Shown one piece after another: positions 37,379 to 46,799 of a stretch of DNA of 64,000 bases (the stretch's first letter is position 1; the number at the start of each line of letters is the position of its first letter). The translations under genes were made by a program, and so were the position numbers. Origin of the DNA: Cyanobacteria bacterium SIG28 (GTDB taxonomy: Bacteria; Cyanobacteriota; Vampirovibrionia; Gastranaerophilales; Gastranaerophilaceae); NCBI GenBank assembly GCA_015152525.1, contig SUTU01000001.1, positions 101,240 to 165,239 on the forward strand. The letters are read 5' to 3'. Under the pieces are notes generated by a model. That model was not told the DNA's origin and made no database searches. It saw nothing but the letters and a program-made list of their open reading frames with translations.

Positions 37379-37920
37379 CTGGATCTCCGACCTTTTTTCG
37401 TCAAGCGGACAAGCTGGTTGGTTAAAACTACAAGCCAAATCTGCCCCCACCGAAGATGACAGTTTTTAATTTATTTATTCAATAGGCTGGATCCCCAAAC
37501 CTAACGGTTTGAGGATGACCGACCAGCTGGATCTCCGACCTTTTTTCGTCAAGCGGACAAGCTGGTCGGGTAAAACTACAAGCCCAATCTGCCCCCACCG
37601 AAGATGACGGCAAACCGGTAGGTGCCACCAACCAGTCCTTACATTTACCCCCGAAGATGACAGTTTTTAATTTATTTATTCAATAGGCTGGATCCCCAAA
37701 CCTAACGGTTTGAGGATGACCGACCAGCTGGTTCTCCGACCTTTTTTCGTCAAGCGGACAAGTTGGTCGGGTAAAACTACAAGCCCAATCTGCCCCCACC
37801 GAAGATGACGGCGAACCGGTAGGCAACACCAACAAACCCCAATACATTTACCCCCGAAGATGACCGATAAGCCGGTAGTTTGACTGACCAACTAAAACAC
37901 CTTTACCCCCGAAAATTACA
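37379..37920. repeat. Intergenic array of long direct repeats containing palindromes
   Basis: The stretch carries no credible gene (the listed 71-aa frame is low-complexity repeat). CTGGATCTCCGACC-type units start at 37379, 37527 and 37728 (spacings 148 and 201); the difference is a 53-bp segment containing CCGGTAGG. Two identical 33-bp palindromes, CTGGATCCCCAAACC / GGTTTGAGGATGAC, sit at 37487-37519 and 37688-37720. A short phrase, CCCACCGAAGATGAC or CCCCCGAAGATGAC, recurs about five times. Base composition is visibly richer in G and C than the flanks. It lies between convergent transcription units. Confidence 0.85.
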
Positions 37921-37935
37921 TAAATAATATAAAAC

Positions 37936-38670
37936 CTATGCTTCAACCATGGATTTGAATTTCTCAAAATCTTCCATTGTATCTATTCCAACCGGAACAT
38001 TAGCTACTGTTGAAACTTTTATTTTCATACCATTTTGCAATGCTCTTAATTGTTCCAAGCTCTCTGCCATCTCATAAGTTGTTTGAGATAATTGAGTCAT
38101 TTTAAACAAGGCTTCACGTTTAAAACCGTAGATACCCAAATGTCCATAAAACTTCGTTTTACCAATATTGCGTTCAAAAGGAATTTTTGAGCGTGAAAAA
38201 TACATTGCATAACTATTAACATCAAAAACACATTTGACAAGATTAGGGTTTTCAACTTCATCAACATCATTAATCTCTCTGACCAATGTTGATATATCAG
38301 CTTTCTCATCATTCTTAACACCTTTTATAACAAGTTCAATATTTGCTTGTTCAATAAGTGGCTCATCACCTTGCAAATTAATAATATAACCAATTTCAGG
38401 GTGTCTGTGTGCAACTTCCGCAATTCTATCACTTCCGCTTTTATGTTCAGTTGATGTCATTTCCACTTCTGCACCAAACTCCTTACAAGCATTATAAATT
38501 CTGTCATCGTCAGTAGCTACAATTACTCTGTCTACAAGCGGGCAAGCTTTAGCTTTTTCCCACACCCATTGAATTATAGGTTTATTACATGCTTTTAGTA
38601 ACGGCTTTCCTTCTAATCTTGAAGAACCATAACGAGCAGGTATGATTATTGCGGTTTGATTATTTTCCAT
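37936..38670 (-). CDS. kdsB: 3-deoxy-manno-octulosonate cytidylyltransferase
   Basis: The 244-aa CMP-Kdo synthetase activates Kdo for lipid A attachment, downstream of KdsC. Motifs: IIPARYGSSRLEGKPL (CTP loop), VIVATDDDRIY, MTSTEHKSGSDRIAEV, NLQGDEPLI and the late GIYGFKREAL. Length and motifs match the family. It is the last of a minus-strand group (TPR protein, lipoprotein, methyltransferase, kdsB). The repeat array lies directly after its stop. Confidence 0.97.
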   Translation of the reverse strand: MENNQTAIIIPARYGSSRLEGKPLLKACNKPIIQWVWEKAKACPLVDRVIVATDDDRIYNACKEFGAEVEMTSTEHKSGSDRIAEVAHRHPEIGYIINLQGDEPLIEQANIELVIKGVKNDEKADISTLVREINDVDEVENPNLVKCVFDVNSYAMYFSRSKIPFERNIGKTKFYGHLGIYGFKREALFKMTQLSQTTYEMAESLEQLRALQNGMKIKVSTVANVPVGIDTMEDFEKFKSMVEA

Positions 38671-38695
38671 AAATTATTGACTCCTATCCTAAATC

Positions 38696-39562
38696 TTACT
38701 TAGTTGCATTTATAAATACAGCATTAGATTTTAAACTTATCTCACGTCCGGTCAAATAATTTTGAACATCGGACATAAATTTATTCACAGTTTTTTCATC
38801 AAAATACTTAAGATATCTTTCTTTTGTCGTTGGTTGTCCCGGTGCTGGCGGATTATTAAACCATTCGTTAACCATTCCTCGTTGTACTACATACTTGGAT
38901 GCGACCTCTTGAACATTAACTTCCGGAATATTAAATCCTGCAATCTCAAGATTTGTTCTCAATGTATCTTCATCAAAATTACACAATGAGTCAAATTCAT
39001 TTTCCATTATTTCATTTTCTACTCTTTTAAAATCTTCATAATTCTGAATATATCTTGAATCCAGAATTTGCCAATATCTTGTGTTTGAACGTATTATCGG
39101 TTCAAAAGCACAAAATTTTCCACCGGGTTTTAAAATCCTATATATCTCACTTATTGCCGGTTGTTTGTTTACAATATGAACCAATACTGAGCGCATTAAC
39201 GCTTTGTGCACCGTGCTTGCAGGGAGAGCAATATGTTCACATGGACAAAGTAACATTTCATAACCCGTTGTTATATTTAGTTCCGCTAAAATCTTTTTAC
39301 AATCCTCTAAACAATCCTCAAACTTATCAGAAAATATAACACGACCTTGACACTGTTGTATTTCAAGAGCTTTAAAAGCCAGCAAGCCTGTACCGGTTCC
39401 TATATCCAAAACAACGTCATAAGGTTTAATATCTGCATACACTAAAAGCAAATCTCTAACAGCTTCCAACCATTTAGTAGTTTGCTCAACCATCTCCGGC
39501 GTTTGACCAGCAAAACGATTTTGTTTAAGCCATTGTGTCCAATTCTTACAAATCTCTGTCAT
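38696..39562 (-). CDS. Class I SAM-dependent methyltransferase
   Basis: The ORF track begins at a TTG at 39601, but AGGAGAG sits just before an ATG at 39562, giving 288 aa starting MTEICKNWTQW. The SAM motif I is VVLDIGTGTGLLAF, with motif II acidic residue FSDKFED and post-motif ILKPGGKFCAFEPI. The N-terminal half resembles UbiE/MenG-like enzymes; the substrate is unknown. A TATAAT hexamer lies around 39591-39596 upstream. It is 26 bp before kdsB. Confidence 0.85.
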   Translation of the reverse strand: MTEICKNWTQWLKQNRFAGQTPEMVEQTTKWLEAVRDLLLVYADIKPYDVVLDIGTGTGLLAFKALEIQQCQGRVIFSDKFEDCLEDCKKILAELNITTGYEMLLCPCEHIALPASTVHKALMRSVLVHIVNKQPAISEIYRILKPGGKFCAFEPIIRSNTRYWQILDSRYIQNYEDFKRVENEIMENEFDSLCNFDEDTLRTNLEIAGFNIPEVNVQEVASKYVVQRGMVNEWFNNPPAPGQPTTKERYLKYFDEKTVNKFMSDVQNYLTGREISLKSNAVFINATK

Positions 39563-39606
39563 ACTCTCTCCTAATATTGGGATTACAGGAATATTATACA
39601 ACAGTT

Positions 39607-40008
39607 TTATTTTATATAGAAGTCATTCAACGATAATGGATGTTGCAAATCATCTATTGAAAAGACTTGCATCACATACCTTCCTGCAGAATGTAAGGTA
39701 AAATAATCCGAATGATAATATCGCTCATCTTTCATTAATCTAAAATCTTTAGTTCGAACAACTTCATTACCACCCCAAGGCGCTTTATCAGTCATTTTAA
39801 AAATTTGTACACGAATATATTTATTTTCCATTCGCCTTGGCGCTATAAACAAGTAATAAACTCGCTGACCTACAGAAAAAACTTTTGCATCACTCAAAGC
39901 GTTTTCTTTTGTTATCGGCTGAGTATTGAATAAAATAATACCACGTTCATAAGTACAACCAACAAGCAAAAACAAAAAAGTTAATGAAATTAAAAACAGT
40001 TTTTTCAT
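39607..40008 (-). CDS. Small lipoprotein, unknown function
   Basis: The 133-aa protein has a lipoprotein signal (MKKLFLISLTFLFLLVGC). The mature part (~113 aa) appears beta-rich, with VFSVGQRVYYLFIAP and RYVMQVFSID, and resembles no family I know. The start overlaps the stop of the TPR gene by 1 nt, so the two are likely partners in the envelope. Confidence 0.8.
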   Translation of the reverse strand: MKKLFLISLTFLFLLVGCTYERGIILFNTQPITKENALSDAKVFSVGQRVYYLFIAPRRMENKYIRVQIFKMTDKAPWGGNEVVRTKDFRLMKDERYYHSDYFTLHSAGRYVMQVFSIDDLQHPLSLNDFYIK

Positions 40009-42050
40009 TAATCTTGAATTGCTCCTTCAAGTTGTTTTATTTTTTCATTTACAATATCAAGCATTTTTTTGTCAGTTTCTATTCCTACATAAAGATAATA
40101 ATATTCTAAAGCTTTTTCCGGCATGTTTTTTAGTTCATAAGACAACGCCAGAGAATAGTATGCATAAGGATATTCAGGTGAAAGCTCTATAACTTTTTCA
40201 AAACACTTAATGCCTTCATCGTATTTCTTCTCTGTAGCATATACCAAACCCTTATTAAAATAAGCATCAGAGCTATTGGGTTCAAGAATTATAATTTTGT
40301 CATAGAAGCTTATTGCTTTAGCATTATTGCCCAATAATTTGTAAATATTAGCAATTTTCATCATTGTAACTTTATCACTAGGGTTAAGAACCACAGCTTT
40401 TGTATAAAAATCAACAGCTTCTTTATAATTTTCCTTCTTATATTGCTCATCACCCTGCTGAATTAAAGACTCAAAAGGCGAAATCGGATCTTCCATTACA
40501 ACAGGTGTTATTATTGCCACCGGTGTTTCTGATGTTTCTTGAGGCTTAGCAACCTCTTGTTTATCGCTATCCAAATCTTGAGGTAGTAATTTATTAAGTT
40601 CTGCCAAATACTCTGCATTAGTTGGCGCTAAAAGAACAGCTTTCTTTAAATTTTCTATAGCAACATCCGTACAACCCAATTTAGCATTAGCTTTGGCATA
40701 CCCAAAATATGCAGTCGCCTCTTTATCATTCAAATTTATAGCGTCTTCAAAATAAAGAACCGCTTGTCCATAATCCTCTTTATCGTATAAATCATAACCG
40801 TAAGCTATTGATGCCGCGCATAAATTTTCTTTTATACGTTCATTAGATTGGTTTGATAATATCTCTTTATAAAGTTCTATAGCTGCTACATAATTATTCA
40901 TTGCATGAAGCGCCAAAGCTTTGTTTGCCATAAGCTCCGGATTTACAGGTTCATATTTTAATGCCATATTATAATATTTTAAAGCATTCTTATAATCTTG
41001 TTTTTTATGATAACAATAAGCTAACTCCTTCTGAGTTTCGATATTTGAAGGATCTTTAGAATAAGATTTTTCAAAATTCAGCAATGCTAGTTCTGTATTA
41101 TCCAACTTTTTATAAACCAAACCTAAATTTCTATATGCATTGGCATCCTCAGGAAAAGCTAAAATATAATTTTTATAAACTTCTATAGCTTCTTCACTCT
41201 TACCCATATTTCCGAGCAAATTTGCATAATCAAACCTTAAACCCGCTAATTCAGGATTTAATTCAAACGTTTTCTTAAAATATTCTAAAGCTTTTTCATT
41301 TTCACCCAAATTTTGATATGAAAGAGCCAGTTTTGCCATTATATGCTCACTTTTATCATTATTAGCCAAAGCTCTTTGCAACATTTCAACCGCTGCTTGA
41401 TACTGTTTTGTCTCAAATAAAGCTATACCGTATTTTTCATAATCCGTAAAAGCTGAAGGAAATTTCTTGTAAATACCCGCATAAATCTCACAGGCTTTTT
41501 CCGGCTGTTTAGACAAACTATACACATTCGCAAGGTTTTCACTTGCTTCCAAGTGATCCGGATAAGCACTTAAAAAGGCATTATAAAATTCGATTGCACT
41601 TTTATAATTCTTTCTGAAATATTCAACATTAGCAATATTTAGGTAATTATATTTGTACTCAGGGTATATTTCTTGAGCATGCTTAAAGGCATAGAAAGCA
41701 TTTTCATAATCACCGATGTTTTGAAGAATATTTCCCATGCTAATATAAATAAATGCATCATTTGGTCTTAATTTTAGCGCTTTTTTATATGCAGACAACG
41801 CTTCTTTGAAATGACCTATATCAGAATATAAACCTGCAATTTTGGTATACAACATAGCATCATCGCCGTTTATGCTTAAAGCTTGCTGAATAATTCTAAT
41901 TGCTGAGTTATAATCATTTTTATATTCATATGAGCAAGCTTGTTGATAAAGCGCATGGGCTTCTTTAGTCATACGAGCTTCTGCAGTTTGAAACATTGCC
42001 ATAACTGCTGATAGAATTATTAACGATACATATGTTTTTTTTCTATACAT
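40008..42050 (-). CDS. Tetratricopeptide-repeat protein, exported
   Basis: The 680-aa protein has an N-terminal signal (~1-25, ending TAEA) and about 14 TPR units, such as ALYTKIAGLYSDIGHFKEAL and DAFIYISMGNILQNIGDYEN. A Pro/Glu-rich linker (~490-520) divides two TPR blocks. TPR scaffolds mediate protein assembly; this one is probably periplasmic or outer-membrane associated. It is coupled to the lipoprotein gene by a 1-nt overlap. Upstream (42051-42185) I see no clear promoter. Confidence 0.9.
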   Translation of the reverse strand: MYRKKTYVSLIILSAVMAMFQTAEARMTKEAHALYQQACSYEYKNDYNSAIRIIQQALSINGDDAMLYTKIAGLYSDIGHFKEALSAYKKALKLRPNDAFIYISMGNILQNIGDYENAFYAFKHAQEIYPEYKYNYLNIANVEYFRKNYKSAIEFYNAFLSAYPDHLEASENLANVYSLSKQPEKACEIYAGIYKKFPSAFTDYEKYGIALFETKQYQAAVEMLQRALANNDKSEHIMAKLALSYQNLGENEKALEYFKKTFELNPELAGLRFDYANLLGNMGKSEEAIEVYKNYILAFPEDANAYRNLGLVYKKLDNTELALLNFEKSYSKDPSNIETQKELAYCYHKKQDYKNALKYYNMALKYEPVNPELMANKALALHAMNNYVAAIELYKEILSNQSNERIKENLCAASIAYGYDLYDKEDYGQAVLYFEDAINLNDKEATAYFGYAKANAKLGCTDVAIENLKKAVLLAPTNAEYLAELNKLLPQDLDSDKQEVAKPQETSETPVAIITPVVMEDPISPFESLIQQGDEQYKKENYKEAVDFYTKAVVLNPSDKVTMMKIANIYKLLGNNAKAISFYDKIIILEPNSSDAYFNKGLVYATEKKYDEGIKCFEKVIELSPEYPYAYYSLALSYELKNMPEKALEYYYLYVGIETDKKMLDIVNEKIKQLEGAIQD

Positions 42051-42185
42051 TACAAAGCGCCTCTCATAAATATTTTATCAGAAAAAAACAAAGTTTGTTA
42101 AATATTTCTAAATATTACAAGTTTTATTAAATTTGAGTTTTACAATATCAAACGGAATATTGAAAAGCTCAAACAAACCTTCTGA

Positions 42186-44054
42186 TTACTCTACTGTTAC
42201 AGACTTTGCCAAATTTCTTGGTTGGTCAACATCTTTACCTAAAAATTCAGCAATATAATAAGCTAATAACTGTAGAGGAACAATTGCAAGAATAGGTGAA
42301 ATTAATTCGTTTGATTCAGGAATTCTTATTATCGCCTCAAACAGATCATTCAGCTTAGGATCTGAAGAATTTGTCAAAGCAATCATCCTTGCGTTTCTGG
42401 CTTTAGCCTCTTCTGAATTTGAAAGGATTTTTTCATAAACCTTACCCTGCATTAAAACTGATAATACAGGCATTGACTCATCTAACATCGCAATAGGACC
42501 GTGCTTTAACTCACCTGCAGTATAACCGGTTGCATTTATATAGCTAATTTCTTTTAATTTTAATGCACCTTCTAACGCTGTTGGGAAATTAATTCCACGT
42601 GCTATAAAAATAAAATCTTTTGAATTAGAAAATTTCTTAGCACAAGCTTGAATATCTTCCTTATGTGCAAGTACTTCTTCGATTTTTTGAGGAAGAACAA
42701 TTAATTCATGTTTTAATTCATTCAACCAATTCGCATCTGAAGATGTTAAACTATCAACACCTACACCACTTTTTGCTTCCGCCATATAAATCGCAAGTAA
42801 ATAGAACGAAATCACTTGCGCCATATAAGATTTAGTTGCTGCAACTGAAACTTCAATACCGGCATTTACTGGAATTAAGCTATCAGCTTCACGAGCCATA
42901 GTCGAATCAGGTCTGTTAGTAACAATCAAAATATGCGAACCGTTATTTTTAGCCTGTCTTACAGCTGTTATTGTATCAGCTGTTTCACCGGATTGAGAAA
43001 CTCCAATAACCAAAGTGTTTTTATCAGTTATGGTTTTTCTGTAAATATACTCACTTGAAGGTTCTACATCTACTGCAATACCACAAAAATCTTCTATTAT
43101 ATATTTTCCGATCATTGCAGCGTGTAAAGATGTTCCACAAGCTACAATTTGAATTCTGTTCAAGTTTTTTAGAGTTTCTTTATCTAAGGTAACTTCATCC
43201 AGTACAATATTTTCATCTTTTGCTCGAAGTTTTCCTGAAAGAACATTTCTTACCACATCCGGCTGTTCATGAATTTCTTTTAGCATAAAGTGTTTATAAC
43301 CCATTTTGCTAAGCGCAACCGGCTCCCAAGGCAACATTTCAATTTTTGGTTGCAGTACATTTTTAGAAGCATCGATGTAATTCATAGTGTCAGGAGTCAA
43401 TGTAACAATTTCATTATCATTAATATACATCGCTTTTTTAGTATGTTGAATAATAGCCGGCACATCAGAAGCTAAGTAATATTCACCTTCACCAATACCA
43501 ACCAATAAAGGTGCATTTCTTCTTGTTGCAACAATTGTATTTTTTACATCTTGGTGAATTACACAAAGCGCATACGCACCCTCAAGTTCTTTAGTTGCAA
43601 GCCTTACAGCTTCAGTCAAATCTTTCACTTGAGCATATTTCGAAGCAACAAGGTGAGCAACGGTTTCTGTATCCGTTTGAGAGCGGAATGTGCATCCATT
43701 TTTCTCTAATTTTTCTCTTAACTCTTTATAATTTTCAATAATACCGTTATGAACAACAGCAACTTTTCCGCAATTACAAGAATGCGGGTGTGCGTTATTT
43801 GTAGTTGGGGCACCGTGGGTAGCCCAACGGATATGACCAATACCAATTGTAGATTTTTCAATATGAGAACGTTTTTGAGCCACAACATCTTTTAAATTTT
43901 GCAACTTGCCTTCTGCTTTATATAACTCAACCAAACCTTCAACATTAACAGCTATACCGGCAGAGTCATAACCTCTATATTCGAGATTAGTAAGTCCTTC
44001 AAGTAAAATATCAACAGCTGATTGACGTCCTACATACCCAACAATTCCGCACAT
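42186..44054 (-). CDS. glmS: Glutamine-fructose-6-phosphate aminotransferase
   Basis: The 622-aa enzyme makes glucosamine-6-phosphate for peptidoglycan and lipopolysaccharide. The N-terminal glutaminase begins MCGIVGYVG (Cys nucleophile after Met removal) with YRGYDSAGIA. Two SIS isomerase domains follow (VACGTSLHAAMIGKY, ISQSGET-like GVSQSGETADT and ISYINATGYTAGELKHGPIAMLD). The C-terminus DQPRNLAKSVTVE is conserved. No glmS ribozyme fits upstream, since the next gene ends only ~70 bp before. Confidence 0.97.
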   Translation of the reverse strand: MCGIVGYVGRQSAVDILLEGLTNLEYRGYDSAGIAVNVEGLVELYKAEGKLQNLKDVVAQKRSHIEKSTIGIGHIRWATHGAPTTNNAHPHSCNCGKVAVVHNGIIENYKELREKLEKNGCTFRSQTDTETVAHLVASKYAQVKDLTEAVRLATKELEGAYALCVIHQDVKNTIVATRRNAPLLVGIGEGEYYLASDVPAIIQHTKKAMYINDNEIVTLTPDTMNYIDASKNVLQPKIEMLPWEPVALSKMGYKHFMLKEIHEQPDVVRNVLSGKLRAKDENIVLDEVTLDKETLKNLNRIQIVACGTSLHAAMIGKYIIEDFCGIAVDVEPSSEYIYRKTITDKNTLVIGVSQSGETADTITAVRQAKNNGSHILIVTNRPDSTMAREADSLIPVNAGIEVSVAATKSYMAQVISFYLLAIYMAEAKSGVGVDSLTSSDANWLNELKHELIVLPQKIEEVLAHKEDIQACAKKFSNSKDFIFIARGINFPTALEGALKLKEISYINATGYTAGELKHGPIAMLDESMPVLSVLMQGKVYEKILSNSEEAKARNARMIALTNSSDPKLNDLFEAIIRIPESNELISPILAIVPLQLLAYYIAEFLGKDVDQPRNLAKSVTVE

Positions 44055-44124
44055 ATATTAACCTCTCCTTATACTCCATAAGTTTTATCAATAATTATTT
44101 TAACACAAAAATCTTTAATACTTA

Positions 44125-44421
44125 TTAAGATTTTTTAAAGATATTTCCGAGTTTTTTTATTCCAAGCACTGCTAATATAGTAAGCACAACCAGCCCAAAA
44201 CCTTTTACAAATTTTCTTTTATCCTCTGCTTTTTGATTTTTTGTATCAATATAAATATCCTTGTTTAACATCTTAAATCGATTGTTTGCATCAATGTCAT
44301 TGTACAAATGATGAGAAGGTAAAGTAGTCGGTGCAGAAACTACAACTCGCACCGGCTTGTCCACCTTCGGGTTAGAACTATAATGAGCATTTATATTAAG
44401 ATTAGAATTTATATCACTCAT
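44125..44421 (-). CDS. Small C-tail-anchored hypothetical protein
   Basis: The 98-aa protein has a polar N-terminal region (Asn/Ser/Pro rich), and one C-terminal membrane helix (~73-90, KGFGLVVLTILAVLGIKKLG) with a lysine tail. It is probably a tail-anchored inner-membrane protein. The gene lies 2 bp after the GNAT-like gene. No family is recognised. Confidence 0.7.
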   Translation of the reverse strand: MSDINSNLNINAHYSSNPKVDKPVRVVVSAPTTLPSHHLYNDIDANNRFKMLNKDIYIDTKNQKAEDKRKFVKGFGLVVLTILAVLGIKKLGNIFKKS

Positions 44422-44423
44422 CG

Positions 44424-45053
44424 TTAGAAAAGTTCTCCATATCGTAAAAGTTTATGTAAATTATTTTTTGGTAAATACATCATTCCAAGCTGTGCCGGAA
44501 TATCCGGAACATTCTTGATTAAACATTCTTCCATATATTGATTTGCTTGTGGGATTGTAAACCTAAACCCTAATTTATAGAAAAACAATGCCGGCGATGA
44601 CTCTTTCCAGACAGGTGCAGAAAATGTTACAATACGCCCTTCTATTTTCTTATCAAACATCGCTTTCTCTGCTAATGCCTTTATCGCCTCTGTTCCCAAA
44701 CCACAACGATGTTTAGGAGATTGAATATAATCAATAACATAACAATCCTTTAAATATGCTGTTTTCTTTTTCTGTGGCTGTAATTGAAAGAAATTAAAAG
44801 AAGGATTTGCCATTTGAGACTTAAAATCTTCTTCAACTATATCTAAATAGCTTTCGTCCATTTCGCCAATTATAACAATACCATCCGACCTCTTAAATTT
44901 TTTGGTCCTTAAAGTCGCTTTTTCCTTTGTCGGTATTGTTTTAAACGCCAAAATTGGCGGTGTCGCAACGCTGACATGAGAAGGATTTGCCTTCATAACA
45001 CTCATTTGCTGTTGCATACGAGTGTCAACATTTGTTGTAATGTTGTTAATCAT
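44424..45053 (-). CDS. GNAT-like acetyltransferase of lineage type
   Basis: The 209-aa protein has a leader with ILAFKT and a GNAT-like core. CYVIDYIQSPKHRCGLGTEAI matches the Q/RxxGxG/A acetyl-CoA loop region, and ALFFYKLGFRF is the typical C-terminal GNAT motif. The substrate is unknown. It has an HLR1-type promoter and is followed by a tail-anchored small protein 2 bp away. Confidence 0.75.
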   Translation of the reverse strand: MINNITTNVDTRMQQQMSVMKANPSHVSVATPPILAFKTIPTKEKATLRTKKFKRSDGIVIIGEMDESYLDIVEEDFKSQMANPSFNFFQLQPQKKKTAYLKDCYVIDYIQSPKHRCGLGTEAIKALAEKAMFDKKIEGRIVTFSAPVWKESSPALFFYKLGFRFTIPQANQYMEECLIKNVPDIPAQLGMMYLPKNNLHKLLRYGELF

Positions 45054-45082
45054 AAACCTAACCTATAAATTCTAACCTTACT

Positions 45083-45144
45083 TATATAAAGTCTTTTTGC
45101 AACAAAAAATTGCTATTTATTTTTTATTTGTAAACTTATGTTAA
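45083..45144 (-). promoter_or_regulatory. HLR1-like operator and promoter of the GNAT-like gene
   Basis: On the gene strand TTAACATAAGTTTACAAA (from 45144) fits HLR1 with one mismatch, followed by TAGCAATTTTT, 12 nt and ACTTTATATA (45092-45083). The repeat centre is near -60. Spacing of the core elements is identical to the copies at 8892 and 27956. Confidence 0.6.
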
Positions 45145-45195
45145 GCTTAAAAAGTTCACAAAAAACTTTGAACATTATTTTGCAAATTTTATTAT

Positions 45196-46755
45196 TTAAA
45201 CAAATCTTATTCTGCCGGTTTGATTAATTTCAATCGGTTTATTTAGATGTTTAATATACTCGCAAGTATAATAGTCTTTGCATTCGTTATGAATTTCGCA
45301 CTCTTCTTTTTCTGCCATAATATCGTAATCTGCACCCCAAGACATCATAAATGAGTCCATTGCCAATTTATAAGTTTTATCTTCTCTAGGATTATTTATA
45401 TCGATTTTATGTTCCTTACCATTCTTGTCTACAAAATTCATTGCAACAAGTTTGCCCAAGCTTGGATCAACAGTATAATTTAAACCTGAAACCGCCATCA
45501 GCCCCGGCTTATACCCTGGAGTTTTATAAGTCATATCTATAACTTTTTTACCCCATTCCACCAATTTCTTTTCCGTAACATTAGCAACAGAAACCCCGTC
45601 TCTAAAAGGTGCGATATCTCTTATATCACGAGAATCGATTACACCTTCATGGAAGAAATTTCTCGGACCTGCATTATTCCATATTGCGATATCAGTATCA
45701 AGTTCATAACGCATTGCATCACATACAAAATTTGCGTGAGGATTTTCTTCTATCAAAGTTGAAGGTGGCATAGGTGCCGACTTAATATACCCTATTTTTT
45801 CAGGTTTTCCTAAAATTTTATCAAACAAGTATTGATGGATTAAATTTTTAGAAAAATCGCTTGTTTCAGCTAGATTGTTTTGAGCTTTTGTTATTACGCC
45901 ATTTTTATCAAAAGTCAAATTCAACAACCCAAAAGCTTTTCCATCACGTCCTGCTTCTGTTATAATAACCGGTTCATTATTTTTTGAGTACAATAAATTT
46001 TCACCTTCTTTAATATCTTTTATAAGTTCATGGGTATGACCGCCTATAATAACATCAATGCCTTTTGTGTTTTGAGCAACATATTTATCCTTTTTGTTAC
46101 CTAAATGCGATAGTAAAAATATTTTATTAATTCCTTGCTCTCTCAAATCATCTACTTCATCTTGAATATCATCAACAGTATCATCTAAACTATCTACTTC
46201 ACAATCAGTATAATATTCAGGGTGAGTTGCTCTTTCAAACATATCAGTTGGTGAAGCGCCTACCAAACCGATTTTTTCACCTTTTACTTCTACAATAGTT
46301 GATTTTTTAATATAATCATCGATATCTGCTTTATCGTCATCCAAATCCAAATTTTCTAAATGATGTTTTTTTACATTAGCTGACAAAATATCACCATTAA
46401 AAGATTTTACAGTGTGTATAAAGTCTTTTTGTGTTGTATCAAACTCGTGGTTTCCTAAAGCTGAAGCATTAATTTTCGCAAGATTTAAAAAAGTTGTTGT
46501 TGAATCATGTACCGGTCTGTTTTTTTCATCACCAATATCATTATCACCGGCAGAGAGTCTTATATCCCCCTTAATCCCTGATAATATCCGCATCATATTA
46601 TTAGTCTGACCATGGATATCATTCACATATCCTACCGAAACCTCAAAACTATCTTTGCTTGGAGTTCTAACCAAATCCGAATTTACTTGTTTTTCATTTT
46701 TTTTGAATGAAAAATTAGTGGGGGTATTAAATTGTGGTTGGATTTTAAAATTCAT
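45196..46755 (-). CDS. 5'-nucleotidase/UshA-like metallophosphoesterase, copy 2
   Basis: The 519-aa protein has a calcineurin-like metallophosphoesterase domain (~40-285). VGYVNDIHGQTNNM, SAGDNDIGD, SALGNHEFDTTQ, LLSHLG and IIGGHTHELI supply the metal ligands. A C-terminal 5'-nucleotidase domain (~315-515, with NFVCDAMRYE and NNAGPR) follows. UshA family enzymes hydrolyse nucleotides outside the cytoplasm, but no signal peptide is present; the leader MNFKIQPQFNTPTNFSFKK is lineage type. It is a tandem paralogue of the next gene upstream (about 44 bp apart). Confidence 0.88.
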   Translation of the reverse strand: MNFKIQPQFNTPTNFSFKKNEKQVNSDLVRTPSKDSFEVSVGYVNDIHGQTNNMMRILSGIKGDIRLSAGDNDIGDEKNRPVHDSTTTFLNLAKINASALGNHEFDTTQKDFIHTVKSFNGDILSANVKKHHLENLDLDDDKADIDDYIKKSTIVEVKGEKIGLVGASPTDMFERATHPEYYTDCEVDSLDDTVDDIQDEVDDLREQGINKIFLLSHLGNKKDKYVAQNTKGIDVIIGGHTHELIKDIKEGENLLYSKNNEPVIITEAGRDGKAFGLLNLTFDKNGVITKAQNNLAETSDFSKNLIHQYLFDKILGKPEKIGYIKSAPMPPSTLIEENPHANFVCDAMRYELDTDIAIWNNAGPRNFFHEGVIDSRDIRDIAPFRDGVSVANVTEKKLVEWGKKVIDMTYKTPGYKPGLMAVSGLNYTVDPSLGKLVAMNFVDKNGKEHKIDINNPREDKTYKLAMDSFMMSWGADYDIMAEKEECEIHNECKDYYTCEYIKHLNKPIEINQTGRIRFV

Positions 46756-46799
46756 ATTTTCCTACTTTTTAAGTATAAAATCTGTAAAATTTTTTTTTG

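Noticed and set aside
37676-37891. 71-aa frame in the repeat array
   Set aside because: It is a translation of repeat DNA with no RBS and no recognisable fold.
44055-44124. Possible glmS ribozyme before or after glmS
   Set aside because: The gap is downstream of glmS in its reading direction and the upstream gene context leaves no room; no ribozyme core visible.
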